Source: an uncultured Treponema sp. (GTDB lineage: Bacteria; Spirochaetota; Spirochaetia; Treponematales; Treponemataceae). Taken from it: a stretch of DNA of 35,544 nt. The translations under genes were made by a program, and so were the position numbers. The notes below the pieces were generated by a model. The model did not search any database. It was not told the DNA's origin and saw nothing but the letters and a program-made list of their open reading frames with translations. Below are positions 9,053-16,850 of this stretch, one piece after another. The stretch lies in NCBI GenBank assembly GCA_937885235.1, contig CAKZZK010000012.1, positions 1-35,544 of the forward strand. Reading direction: 5' to 3'. Position 1 is the stretch's first letter. Every line of letters starts with the position of its first letter.

Positions 9053-9445
9053 TCAGCCATGTTCTAAATATCGTTTCTTCCATTGCTCTCTATACTCGTA
9101 AGCACAATCTACTAAATCTGTATAATCCACATCCATACTACATTCATTCTTCGTCAAGATAAAAGTACAATTCGTCCATGCCCCTTTGTCACTTTTCACA
9201 GAGCCATTCCAAAACGGTTTTAGTGCTTCGTAAACTTTGTCAATAGTATCATTTATAGTAGTCTCTTTCACACCAAAACGTTCCATATCATAACACTGAA
9301 CAGGGACGGACAATTCATCTTTAAAACAATAAAACGATATATCATAGCCATTTTCAGACAATTCCGCATACAAAACGACCTTCCGCCATTTTGATAGAAA
9401 TGAGCCCTTAAAAATTTTTGTCAATACATCAAAAAGCTTTTTCAT
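9053..9445 (-). CDS. YezG/DUF600-family immunity protein
   Basis: A 130-residue cytoplasmic protein without signal peptide. It resembles the YezG (DUF600) immunity family: KWRKVVLYAELSENGYDISFYCF near the start, and the typical ending DYTDLVDCAYEYREQWKKRYL. In Bacillus subtilis, YezG neutralises the DNase toxin YeeF (established). Here the gene begins 1 bp after the stop of a gene encoding a DNA/RNA non-specific endonuclease domain, as expected for a toxin-immunity pair. The region is clearly AT-rich compared with the flanks (for example, about one third G+C in 9121-9180). It is the last gene of the island operon; the terminator is at 8918-8952. Confidence 0.8.
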   Translation of the reverse strand: MKKLFDVLTKIFKGSFLSKWRKVVLYAELSENGYDISFYCFKDELSVPVQCYDMERFGVKETTINDTIDKVYEALKPFWNGSVKSDKGAWTNCTFILTKNECSMDVDYTDLVDCAYEYREQWKKRYLEHG

Positions 9446-9446
9446 A

Positions 9447-10730
9447 TCAGTTTAAAAGTACCGCTCTGTTCTTTATTCCGTCAATAGTATAATTTATGAT
9501 AAATTTCACCGGACGTGTACTTTCACCATTATATATGCACGTACCATCAACAATGACTTCATTTCCATGAGTAAGCGCATCTTTCCAGAGATTTTCAAGC
9601 CTCTTATATTCTCCACGGTTCAATGTACCTTTCATAGGCACAAGATTATCTATATCGCCAGAGCCACCGAAAATCCTACCGATCAAATGTCCGCCATCAT
9701 CACCGGACAAACGATATGCTCCACCCACAGACTGCTGCGCTATACGGTTCCGTACCCCATCTTCAAGTCGAAGGTTACCTGCATAACGGGTGATTCTTCC
9801 GTGATTGTCCGTTATATACAAATACCCTTTTGAGTCATACCAATTCCCAATGATATTACCGTTTTTATCAAAGGCAAGACCAATTTTCGAGTAAATCTTG
9901 TCACCAAAAGCAAATGCATCAGAAAACTTTTTTGCAGCAGAAAATGACCCCTCCATCAATCCTGTAACCGCGCCTATTAAGAAACCGTCCGCAGTTCCAT
10001 TGATAGTCGCATAAAGCAACTCATCTCCTCGTTTTCCTTGAAGGTATGCCATACCCGCAGCAGTTACGCCTCCCAACATACCACCACTTAATGCACCGAT
10101 GGTTGTTGCTTTTGCGACAACTAGTATGGCAGCGGAGACAACCTGCCCACCTGGCACTGTCCATGAAAGCACCCAGACCGTGGAAACAATCGCCGTTCCC
10201 GCACCAAATTTTGCTAACGCCGCGTCATAACAGCGTTCTGCCTGCCATTCTCTTTTTGTACGATTCGCACTGTAGGCAAAAAAATCCTCATTCTGCCCAG
10301 ACCACTGCCAGTCAGAGACATACAGAGCAAAATCATGCCGACCTCTCGGATTTACGGTGGTGACAATTTCCAGCCATTTGCCATAGCCATTTTCATACGA
10401 ATCCTCTTCTGTATCTTGATAGACAGAAGCATAAACAGTTTCATAACTATCATCATTGGTTTTGCTTACAACTATGTCGTATGTGCCAATTGACGCGGTA
10501 TCTGAATCAACGACGGCAGAAGCTGAGTTGTAAATTGATGCATTCTTTCCCAGAAAGTCGTTTTCTTTTGAAATAAATTCATTACCGTCATTTATAAACG
10601 AGTTACCCGAATCAAAGAAATCGGTGTCACCAGAAATAAATTCATTGCCTTTATTGTTGAAAGATTCGGAGTATGCGAAAACAGAGAAAAAGCAAGCAAT
10701 TATCTGAAGCAAAACAAACTTATGCTTCAT
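9447..10730 (-). CDS. Exported polymorphic toxin with C-terminal DNA/RNA non-specific endonuclease domain
   Basis: A 427-residue protein in three parts. The N-terminus is a Sec signal peptide (MKHKFVLLQIIACFFSVFAYS) followed by ~50 residues with recurring short units such as GNEFIS, DTDFF, NSFIN, GNEFIS and ENDFL. The centre (about 165-250) is Gly/Ala-rich and hydrophobic, like a pre-toxin segment (GALSGGMLGGVTAAGMAYLQGKRG). The last ~100 residues carry the Endonuclea_NS_2-like toxin domain: SGDDGGHLIGRIFGGSGDIDNLVP with candidate catalytic His348, then TLNRGEYKRLENLW with the metal-binding Asn near 371. I choose ATG 10730 because it forms an ATGA overlap with the previous gene; an ORF start at 10757 would overlap by 31 bp. 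Target range and delivery route are unknown. Nuclease assignment is strong, killing role inferred. Confidence 0.82.
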   Translation of the reverse strand: MKHKFVLLQIIACFFSVFAYSESFNNKGNEFISGDTDFFDSGNSFINDGNEFISKENDFLGKNASIYNSASAVVDSDTASIGTYDIVVSKTNDDSYETVYASVYQDTEEDSYENGYGKWLEIVTTVNPRGRHDFALYVSDWQWSGQNEDFFAYSANRTKREWQAERCYDAALAKFGAGTAIVSTVWVLSWTVPGGQVVSAAILVVAKATTIGALSGGMLGGVTAAGMAYLQGKRGDELLYATINGTADGFLIGAVTGLMEGSFSAAKKFSDAFAFGDKIYSKIGLAFDKNGNIIGNWYDSKGYLYITDNHGRITRYAGNLRLEDGVRNRIAQQSVGGAYRLSGDDGGHLIGRIFGGSGDIDNLVPMKGTLNRGEYKRLENLWKDALTHGNEVIVDGTCIYNGESTRPVKFIINYTIDGIKNRAVLLN

Positions 10731-11383
10731 TCTGAGACCAGCAATGTGAATTTGCAATTTGAGGTTTCAAAAGGATTGTCAGCAAAATTTCCTTGCACAA
10801 CATCAATAATAGCGGGAACAAGGAACAATCCCCTTACATAACTCTTAGCTATAGATACATCCCATTTTGCATGGAATTCTATATCTACGGGTATGCTTCT
10901 GGCATTCCATTCGGAAACATCCAACTCGAATTCTATTCGAGCATTATGTTCTTTCTCAGGAGGTATTATAATACCCAGTACATTGCTATTATCATCCCAG
11001 TTAAACACAGGAACTATTCTGTTATCTTCTGCAATATAGTTATCCAAATCATCATCTTCTTCAAGCACCTCATCAAAAGTATAAGCATTTGCCCCATCAA
11101 TTGCAGTTGCAGAAACAGAAATATCCTTGGGAAAGAAGATAAAGCAGAGCACAACTCCATAGGGCCAAGGAGAATTGACATGGAAATCATATCGCAAAAG
11201 GATCTTCCCATTGCCTGTTTGCAAAGCTTTTGATTTACTTATTTGGGGTGTATTCAATTCTGCATGCCTTCCATTCATATAAGCAATAAACTGTCTCACG
11301 GTTATTCGTTTACGACCACCCGCAAAAAGCGGGAAAACAGAAACCACCATCAGCATTACACAACAAACAAGATTCTTTCTCAT
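10727..11383 (-). CDS. Secreted protein of unknown function, coupled to the toxin gene
   Basis: I do not recognise this 218-residue protein. It has a clear signal peptide (MRKNLVCCVMLMVVSVFPLFAGG), so it is probably periplasmic or surface-located. The mature part is beta-rich in appearance, with an acidic stretch EVLEEDDDLDNY and an Ile/Glu-rich IEFELDVSEW; no catalytic motif is visible. The start is well supported by GGAGGAA just upstream of ATG 11383. Its stop overlaps the toxin start as ATGA, which implies translational coupling and roughly matched output. By position it may be a chaperone, adaptor or export partner of the toxin (inference), but nothing in the sequence proves that. It begins 39 bp after the MBL gene ends. 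Confidence 0.7.
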   Translation of the reverse strand: MRKNLVCCVMLMVVSVFPLFAGGRKRITVRQFIAYMNGRHAELNTPQISKSKALQTGNGKILLRYDFHVNSPWPYGVVLCFIFFPKDISVSATAIDGANAYTFDEVLEEDDDLDNYIAEDNRIVPVFNWDDNSNVLGIIIPPEKEHNARIEFELDVSEWNARSIPVDIEFHAKWDVSIAKSYVRGLFLVPAIIDVVQGNFADNPFETSNCKFTLLVSE

Positions 11384-11422
11384 ATTTCCTCCACAGATTA
11401 ATATTTCACCATTTGCATAACA

Positions 11423-12619
11423 TTAAAAAAGATGAATACCGAGTCTTCCTTCCCATTCCTGTGTATCAAAGGTAAATTTTGTTTCAGAGTTTTCCGTAAC
11501 AATATTTACCGAAGCAGTTTTTTTACGTTGCAAATCGGCAACGACTTCTGCCGAGGGATGCCGATAGTTGTTATCCTTACCAGCTGAAATAACATAATAG
11601 CGATAATAATCATTTGCCAGCCTTGTATCATAGCTGCTTTTTGCTCCATGATGCGGAACCTGTAACATAACGGTATCTGCCTCAAAATTTTTATATGCGT
11701 TTCCTAAGTGTTCGTAATGATGTTTGGCATCAAAGTCACCCGTATAAAGACAACCTGCACTCAATAAATGAGGGGCACTCATAAAAATAGAAAGTACTGT
11801 CATTGAATTGGAATTCATTTCACCACCGTTATCCTTGCTTACAAGTTTAAATGATTCCTCTATGAGTTTTCTGTTGTTCGCACTTTCCTTATACAGCAAT
11901 CCCAGCTTGTTACCCGAAATATCACCGAACCTCTTCAAATATCCTTTCAATTCCGTTAATTTTTCCTCTTGCTCAAAATTACTGGGGATATACTTCCAAT
12001 CAAGGACAGAAGGCTCTTTTATAGCAAGCTCAGCACACACGCTCCTCCATATATCCCGCCCAGAAGGAATAGCCAGCGCTGTATTCCATGAAGGAAGTGG
12101 CATAGTTGAAAACGATGAGACCCTATCAGCATCTGGAAGCTCAGCAAAATCATCTGCAATTGAAAATTTGGTACCATTATCGTATGGTTTGACGGGGATT
12201 ACGTGAATATCATACCCTTGTTGTTTTTCTTGCACGGCATCGCGCACCGCTTCCCATGGATTTTGGAGAAAATGCAAGGTAAAATCATCATCTGCTGCAA
12301 TACAATCACTTAAAGAAATAATCGTTCTATTTTCTTCTGTAACGAGCGGCAGAAAAATATTGTGAACATTGCAGTGTTTTAACAGTTTTTCAAGCCCATT
12401 CACATGGTCGCTATGGAAATGAGAAATAAACACAGCAGCTATTTCGGCTCCTTCAACAAATTCAGTTTTTATCAATTGCTCAAGTATATTGCTACTATCT
12501 TTAGAACGTGAACCACAATCATAGACAACAAATAAATTCTCTGTCTTGCCATTGTTATTATAGGCAAAATCTTCACAGTAGAAAGCTCCTTGGCCTACCG
12601 GTAAAAAATTTCTTTTCAT
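11423..12619 (-). CDS. ComEC/Rec2-like metallo-beta-lactamase-fold hydrolase
   Basis: A 398-residue cytoplasmic protein of the metallo-beta-lactamase fold. It opens with LPVGQGAF, the counterpart of LDVGQGDA in ComEC-type MBL domains. The main metal motif is HFHSDH (His67, His69, Asp71, His72). Further ligands are in YTGDFD and in VPHHGAKSSYD, the latter typical of ComEC-like members. No membrane channel region is present, so it is a stand-alone hydrolase; the substrate could be a nucleic acid, nucleotide or other phosphoester. ATG 12619 is preferred over an upstream GTG (12700) because of GGAGG 6-7 nt before it and because a promoter lies between the two. It is the first gene of the island operon. 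Confidence 0.82.
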   Translation of the reverse strand: MKRNFLPVGQGAFYCEDFAYNNNGKTENLFVVYDCGSRSKDSSNILEQLIKTEFVEGAEIAAVFISHFHSDHVNGLEKLLKHCNVHNIFLPLVTEENRTIISLSDCIAADDDFTLHFLQNPWEAVRDAVQEKQQGYDIHVIPVKPYDNGTKFSIADDFAELPDADRVSSFSTMPLPSWNTALAIPSGRDIWRSVCAELAIKEPSVLDWKYIPSNFEQEEKLTELKGYLKRFGDISGNKLGLLYKESANNRKLIEESFKLVSKDNGGEMNSNSMTVLSIFMSAPHLLSAGCLYTGDFDAKHHYEHLGNAYKNFEADTVMLQVPHHGAKSSYDTRLANDYYRYYVISAGKDNNYRHPSAEVVADLQRKKTASVNIVTENSETKFTFDTQEWEGRLGIHLF

Positions 12620-12688
12620 TATCTTCCTCCATTCGCCATGCGGTTTCCAAGTACAAAAACCCACCCAATAGTGTGTATGATTGTTAAA

Positions 12689-12717
12689 ATTATACAGCAC
12701 AATTCCAGAAAATGCAA
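12689..12717 (-). promoter_or_regulatory. Strong sigma70-type promoter of the toxin-island operon
   Basis: On the minus strand, TTGCAT (12712-12717) and a perfect TATAAT (12689-12694) are separated by exactly 17 bp. The start would be near 12682, giving a ~60-nt leader before ATG 12619 with its GGAGG. It lies about 85 bp from the divergently transcribed XRE regulator, so it is a natural target for that protein. Confidence 0.75.
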
Positions 12718-12766
12718 GCCAAAAGATGGTAATTCAAACTGATAGTATTTTCTATTTCACCCCTCT

Positions 12767-12793
12767 ATTGGTTAGAATTGCGCTAATCCCAAT
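12767..12793. promoter_or_regulatory. Candidate operator: imperfect inverted repeat upstream of the XRE gene
   Basis: ATTGGTTAG (12767-12775) is matched by CTAATCCCAAT (12783-12793), whose reverse complement is ATTGGGATTAG: the same half-site with a 2-nt insertion. It lies 10 bp upstream of the XRE start codon and between the two divergent genes. This is where an XRE repressor controlling itself and the island promoter would bind. It is a short, imperfect match, so this is a suggestion only. Confidence 0.35.
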
Positions 12794-12802
12794 ACTTGAC
12801 GT

Positions 12803-13135
12803 ATGAATGAAGAAGAAATCCGTGCCTTGTTCGGAAAAAATATAAAATATCTCAGAAAGCAGCAGCACCTGTCGCAGACACAGCTTGCGGAACGCGCCAA
12901 CGTGGCGCTGAATTTTATCAATGATATTGAAAACAGCAAGAAATGGGTGTCTCCCGCCACGCTCTCCAAGCTGAGCATCGCCCTCAACGTGCACCCCTAC
13001 AAGTTCTTCATTCCTGTACAGTCCGCCCCAGAGGAAGAAAAGCCCTCCTCCGCCACCCTGTTAGAACAGTTCGGCGCAGACATTCTACAGCAACTTTCTT
13101 CTATTATATCGCAGAGTATTGAGCAATACACATAA
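12803..13135 (+). CDS. XRE-family helix-turn-helix transcriptional regulator
   Basis: A 110-residue DNA-binding protein. Residues ~8-65 form the Cro/CI-type HTH (IKYLRKQQHLSQTQLAERANVALNFINDIENSKKWVSPATLSKLSIALNV). A short tail follows with a Pro/Glu-rich linker and a helical end (LLEQFGADILQQLSSIISQSI) that could dimerise. It is transcribed away from the MBL-toxin operon with a shared 180-bp intergenic region, the usual layout of a local repressor. No Shine-Dalgarno is visible before ATG 12803 (a second ATG follows 4 nt later), so translation may be weak or leaderless. Its base composition resembles the core genome more than the island genes. Confidence 0.85.
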   Translation: MNEEEIRALFGKNIKYLRKQQHLSQTQLAERANVALNFINDIENSKKWVSPATLSKLSIALNVHPYKFFIPVQSAPEEEKPSSATLLEQFGADILQQLSSIISQSIEQYT

Positions 13136-13848
13136 TGCGAGGCAAGCCAAGCCCCGTACAACTCACCGTCAAAATTTTTGGAGGATTATTTACATGCGTT
13201 TGCCCCTAAAGCAACCGCACATAAACTAGGGAGCATATTAGCTTTCCGATAATTTACTTAGCGCACTCCTTCTGCGAAAGACCTTCTATCAAACCTTACA
13301 TAGCAATATCGCGGTATCTCTCTTGCTTATTAATGGACAGAGAATAACTAATGTACGGGACACAATACAGCTAATCTGCGAGACACGTTATAGCCAATAC
13401 ACGGTACAGAGAATGTGCATAGGAGGGAGTATACTCTAGCCAGATTGTTCCATCAACCTAGTCAAGAAGTTTACAAAATCTAATTGGGAAGAGACGTGCA
13501 TTTAGCAAGGTGGGCGGCAGATACCGCAAAAGAAAAGCTCTGTAGGGAAAGCTATACGTTTTGCTTTCCTTAAGTAATCTAAAAATGTAACGCTTTTTCT
13601 CAGAAAAGTCAAATATAAATCTCAGAATTTTTTATATTGATAAGCAGTAAAATATAATTTCCCATAAAGAAAGGTTTCCGACCAACTGTTATAAGAGGCA
13701 GGCGACTAGGCAGCGGAGACCTGGATGAATTCATATCCCCGCAGGATTCATGGAGGGCATTACACAAAAGAAAACTATAGACATTTACTCGTTTTTCCAT
13801 TACAATGCGGAAAGTTTTATGGATATTCATGGATAATTAAAACTAAGT
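13136..13848. other. 713-bp region without a convincing gene
   Basis: No frame gives a protein with recognisable features. It contains an 11-codon ORF at 13194-13229 with a good GGAGG ribosome-binding site (MRLPLKQPHIN, possibly a truncated gene start), a degenerate ~23-bp repeat at 13331-13418, and a 7-bp inverted repeat GGAAAGC/GCTTTCC (13546-13552, 13563-13569) without a T run. It probably marks decayed sequence at the island edge. Confidence 0.5.
13331..13418. repeat. Degenerate tandem repeat, ~23-bp unit, four copies
   Basis: Consecutive units begin TAAT/CAAT: 13331-13348 (18 bp, shortened), 13349-13371, 13372-13394 and 13395-13418. Units two and three match at 17 of 23 positions, with the pattern TAAT-T-CG-GACAC--TA-AGC; unit four shares ACGG-ACA and ends -GC. 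A weaker further copy (CAATATCGCGG) may start at 13304. No unit is exact, so this is an old, eroded array. It is not a CRISPR: there are no conserved repeats separated by unique spacers. Confidence 0.45.
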
Positions 13849-15270
13849 ATGACAGAAAAAGAATTTGAACATTATTTTCATGCCCACTTCAAGCGGACAA
13901 GCTCTTTTTTCTCTGGCATTATACTGGCGGCAGTAGATGCAGTGATTGTCCTCTTGTGTATAGGCATAGGGTTCTTCATCATCAACCTCATAAACCACCA
14001 TTGGATTAATTTTCGCTCCTTTGTTGAATACGCAGTCTATATTCCTGTTATTCTTGTTGTATTTTATGCCGCAAACCTATATCCCGGCATCCTCATAGCC
14101 CCCCAAGAAGAGATAAAGCGCTTTTCCCTCTGCACTTTCTTTGCCTTTATGGGCATCGCCATCAGCATCAATGTAGAGACTGAAGACAGATGGCCCATCG
14201 CCTGCGCTCTCATCGTCGGTTTGCCATTTGCCACGGTTCTGCTTCCCGTGGGCAGGGAAATAGCGCGTTATGTATTCGGCAAGCACTCGTGGTGGGGGGT
14301 TCCAGCTGTGGTGTACTCCAAGGGAACGAATGCAAACATCATCATCGACAGGCTTACCAAAAATCCCAATTACGGCTACACTCCTGCCCTCATTATCTGT
14401 GATGTCCCCGTCTATTGCAATGATTACAAAGGTATTCCAGTCTTTACTCCCTCGGAAGCGATAAAAGAAACCATTGAAAAACTCAACATAAAAGTCGCAA
14501 TAGTCTGTGACTACGACAAAGATATTGAACAAATTCAGACATATTACAGGTATATGATACGCATTCCAAAAAACCAGCTGGCAACAAATATTTCACTGCA
14601 CATGAGGGACTTTGGCGGCATACTGGGCTTCTCATCAACCAACTACCTTACGAAAAAGGGTGCGCTTTCCCTCAAACGCTTTATCGATATTCTCCTGTGC
14701 TTGGCGGCGTCTCCCTTCGTGCTTGCCTTGACGCTCATCATAGCCCTTATCATCAAAAAGACATCTCCCGGACCGGTGTTTTACGGTCATAAACGCATTG
14801 GCAAAAACCATAAAGAGATAACCTGCTGGAAATTCCGCTCAATGGGTATCGATGCGGCAGAACAACTTGAACATATTCTCGCCACCGATCCAGTACGTGC
14901 CGCGGAGTGGGCAAAAGATAGAAAGTTCACGGATGACCCCCGTGTTACCCCCTTTGGCAAAATCCTGCGGAAGACGAGCCTCGATGAACTGCCGCAATTA
15001 TGGAATATATTCATTGGAGATATGTCTTTCGTGGGTCCCCGCCCTGTGACGGAACCAGAGCTCATCCGTTACGGGAAATATGCCGACTACGTGCTGTCGG
15101 TAAAACCAGGCTTAAGCGGCATGTGGCAGATTTCAGGCAGAAGCGACACAGGCTATGAAGAACGCATAACGCTGGACACCTACTACATTCAAAACTGGTC
15201 TGTCTGGCTTGATATCTGGATCATCATCAAGACAGTCTGGGTAGTATTCAGAGGGAGCGGGGCTTACTGA
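13849..15270 (+). CDS. wbaP: Undecaprenyl-phosphate sugar-phosphate transferase (WbaP family)
   Basis: A polyprenyl-phosphate hexose-1-phosphate transferase (473 residues). It starts a surface-glycan repeat unit by moving a sugar phosphate from a nucleotide sugar to undecaprenyl phosphate at the inner membrane. Layout: four N-terminal TM helices (within ~20-150), a soluble Rossmann-like CoA_binding_3 middle domain (~155-250), then the re-entrant helix LKRFIDILLCLAASPFVLAL and the catalytic domain. That domain has SPGPVFYGHKRIG, the catalytic Asp379-Glu380 in TSLDELPQLWN, the GDMSFVGPRPV loop and the KPGLSGMWQISGRS segment. These define the full-length WbaP form; galactose is the sugar used by the founding member but is not provable here. 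It overlaps the next gene by one base (TGATG). Confidence 0.92.
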   Translation: MTEKEFEHYFHAHFKRTSSFFSGIILAAVDAVIVLLCIGIGFFIINLINHHWINFRSFVEYAVYIPVILVVFYAANLYPGILIAPQEEIKRFSLCTFFAFMGIAISINVETEDRWPIACALIVGLPFATVLLPVGREIARYVFGKHSWWGVPAVVYSKGTNANIIIDRLTKNPNYGYTPALIICDVPVYCNDYKGIPVFTPSEAIKETIEKLNIKVAIVCDYDKDIEQIQTYYRYMIRIPKNQLATNISLHMRDFGGILGFSSTNYLTKKGALSLKRFIDILLCLAASPFVLALTLIIALIIKKTSPGPVFYGHKRIGKNHKEITCWKFRSMGIDAAEQLEHILATDPVRAAEWAKDRKFTDDPRVTPFGKILRKTSLDELPQLWNIFIGDMSFVGPRPVTEPELIRYGKYADYVLSVKPGLSGMWQISGRSDTGYEERITLDTYYIQNWSVWLDIWIIIKTVWVVFRGSGAY

Positions 15271-16847
15271 TGAATGGCAACACAAGGCGGAAACAATTCC
15301 TCGTATTTTTACTCGCAAGCCTTTTTCTTGCCATGTTGTCTGCACAGGAAGACGAATCCGAAACACATTTTAAGATTCAAAGCATTATCTATCACCCAGA
15401 AGGGAAAATTCAAGCTTCCGCGCTCAACCGCTATCTGAGGATTGATACAACGCGCATCTATGATTCGCAGGAAGAACTGGAGGCAGCTCTGGAATTCATT
15501 GGTCAGCGTCTGGAAAATTCCCGCTTTTTTGAGCAGATAAGCCACAGCTACACTGTCATCGCCCATACCGAAGATGGAATAAACTTGGTAGAAGCAGAAT
15601 ACTCATTTAAAGTGTCAAATTCGCTGCTTATATTTCCAAGCCCCTCATTTGACTCAAACACGGGGACAAAGCTTTCCCTCATACTCAGGGACCAGAACTT
15701 CATGGGACTTATGCGCCCCCTTATGTTCAGCATCATAGGACAGCTCGGCACAGAAGATGAGCCAGAAAACACCTCCAAGGTGACGGGCGGCTTCAATTTC
15801 TTCTATGACTATCCCTTTTCTGTCGGAAAGACACAGAATTCATGGTTCAATCTCTTTAATTTTGCCTGGACACTCGGCGATGATTCGCCAAGCTTTGACT
15901 TCCGTTCCGGCGTCAATGTGGGAATCCCCGTCGGCAAGAGGAAAAGCCTTTTGACCTTTAACTTTACGCAGGCAATGGTCCATGATTTCTATTATAAAAA
16001 ATATGACGACGCCTTCTATTTTGTCGAAAGCGGCAGTGTTTCACTGCCCCTCACCGTTGCGCATATCACCAATACAACGCCCTTGGTCTATACGCCCTTT
16101 ATTCGTACTTCGTATACATGGGACACGAACGGCATCGATGAGGCAAACACAAAGCTGAATAAAACCCCGCGCCTCTCTGTTGGGCAGACAACTTCAATCA
16201 TGCATATAGACTGGAAGGGCAATTTCCGGAATGGCGATGCATTTCTGACAACGCAGTCCATTTCGCGAGACTTTCACGCAAAAGACACCGATAAAATGAT
16301 CATTCCCCTCTTTTCTATCAACTGGCGCCATTATAAAAGCTGGAAATATGCGGGAATCTATACAAATTTCTACTTCTTTGCAACGCACAACGACAGCATA
16401 AACGTCGGCAACCGTCTGCGTGGCATACTCGACAATCAGCGCTACCGCTCATACAACATAGACATCGACAACTACGCACTGGCGACCCCTTCGGCATTCA
16501 TCGCAAATATCGACCTTCCCCTGCACATCATCACAACGGACTGGCAGAGCTGGTTCCACATAGAAGATACTTCTTCTGGTTTTGGAAAATTACTGGGCTA
16601 TATGGATTTTGAGCTACAGCTCTCCCCATTCGTTGATATTGCGCTCATAAAGAACAGGGCGACAGGAAGGGCATACAGCTTTGAAGAGGGCCTTTATTCA
16701 ATAGGCGTGGAAATGCTTGTGTATCCTAAGAAATGGAAAAGCTACGTGGTCCGCGCAAGCCTCGGCTTTGATATGAGCAAACACAGGGATTGGCGGTCGC
16801 CGCGAAAAGATTACGAGCTTTTCGTCGGCATAGGCCACCACTTCTAA
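15270..16847 (+). CDS. Outer-membrane beta-barrel protein, BamA/TamA-like
   Basis: A 525-residue exported protein. The signal peptide is RRKQFLVFLLASLFLAMLSAQ. It is followed by one POTRA-like module (about 33-115: FKIQSIIYHPEGKI...LRIDTTRIYDSQEELEAALEFIGQRLENSRFF). From ~115 to the end there are alternating amphipathic strands rich in aromatic residues (SLLIFPSPSFDSNTGTKLSLILRD, GGFNFFYDYPF, YAGIYTNFYFFA), and the chain ends GIGHHF with the terminal Phe typical of BamA-assembled barrels. A single POTRA and the small barrel make it a paralogue rather than BamA itself. ATG 15270 shares its A with the wbaP stop, so the two are translationally coupled, suggesting a shared role in surface glycan or envelope biogenesis (inference). 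Confidence 0.78.
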   Translation: MNGNTRRKQFLVFLLASLFLAMLSAQEDESETHFKIQSIIYHPEGKIQASALNRYLRIDTTRIYDSQEELEAALEFIGQRLENSRFFEQISHSYTVIAHTEDGINLVEAEYSFKVSNSLLIFPSPSFDSNTGTKLSLILRDQNFMGLMRPLMFSIIGQLGTEDEPENTSKVTGGFNFFYDYPFSVGKTQNSWFNLFNFAWTLGDDSPSFDFRSGVNVGIPVGKRKSLLTFNFTQAMVHDFYYKKYDDAFYFVESGSVSLPLTVAHITNTTPLVYTPFIRTSYTWDTNGIDEANTKLNKTPRLSVGQTTSIMHIDWKGNFRNGDAFLTTQSISRDFHAKDTDKMIIPLFSINWRHYKSWKYAGIYTNFYFFATHNDSINVGNRLRGILDNQRYRSYNIDIDNYALATPSAFIANIDLPLHIITTDWQSWFHIEDTSSGFGKLLGYMDFELQLSPFVDIALIKNRATGRAYSFEEGLYSIGVEMLVYPKKWKSYVVRASLGFDMSKHRDWRSPRKDYELFVGIGHHF

Positions 16848-16850
16848 AGC

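Noticed and set aside
13331..13418. CRISPR array
   Set aside because: Units are contiguous and diverged with no unique spacers, and no cas gene is nearby.
13546..13569. GGAAAGC/GCTTTCC inverted repeat as a terminator
   Set aside because: The stem is only 7 bp with a 10-nt loop and no T run, and no gene ends close to it.
13630..13658. TATAAT at 13653-13658 as a promoter for wbaP
   Set aside because: The -35 position at proper spacing is poor (TTTTAT) and the leader would be about 185 nt; not strong enough to annotate.
13658..13780. 40-codon open stretch ending GDLDEFISPQDSWRALHKRKL
   Set aside because: It looks protein-like, but is too short, has no start or ribosome-binding site, and is within the length expected by chance; no family recognised.
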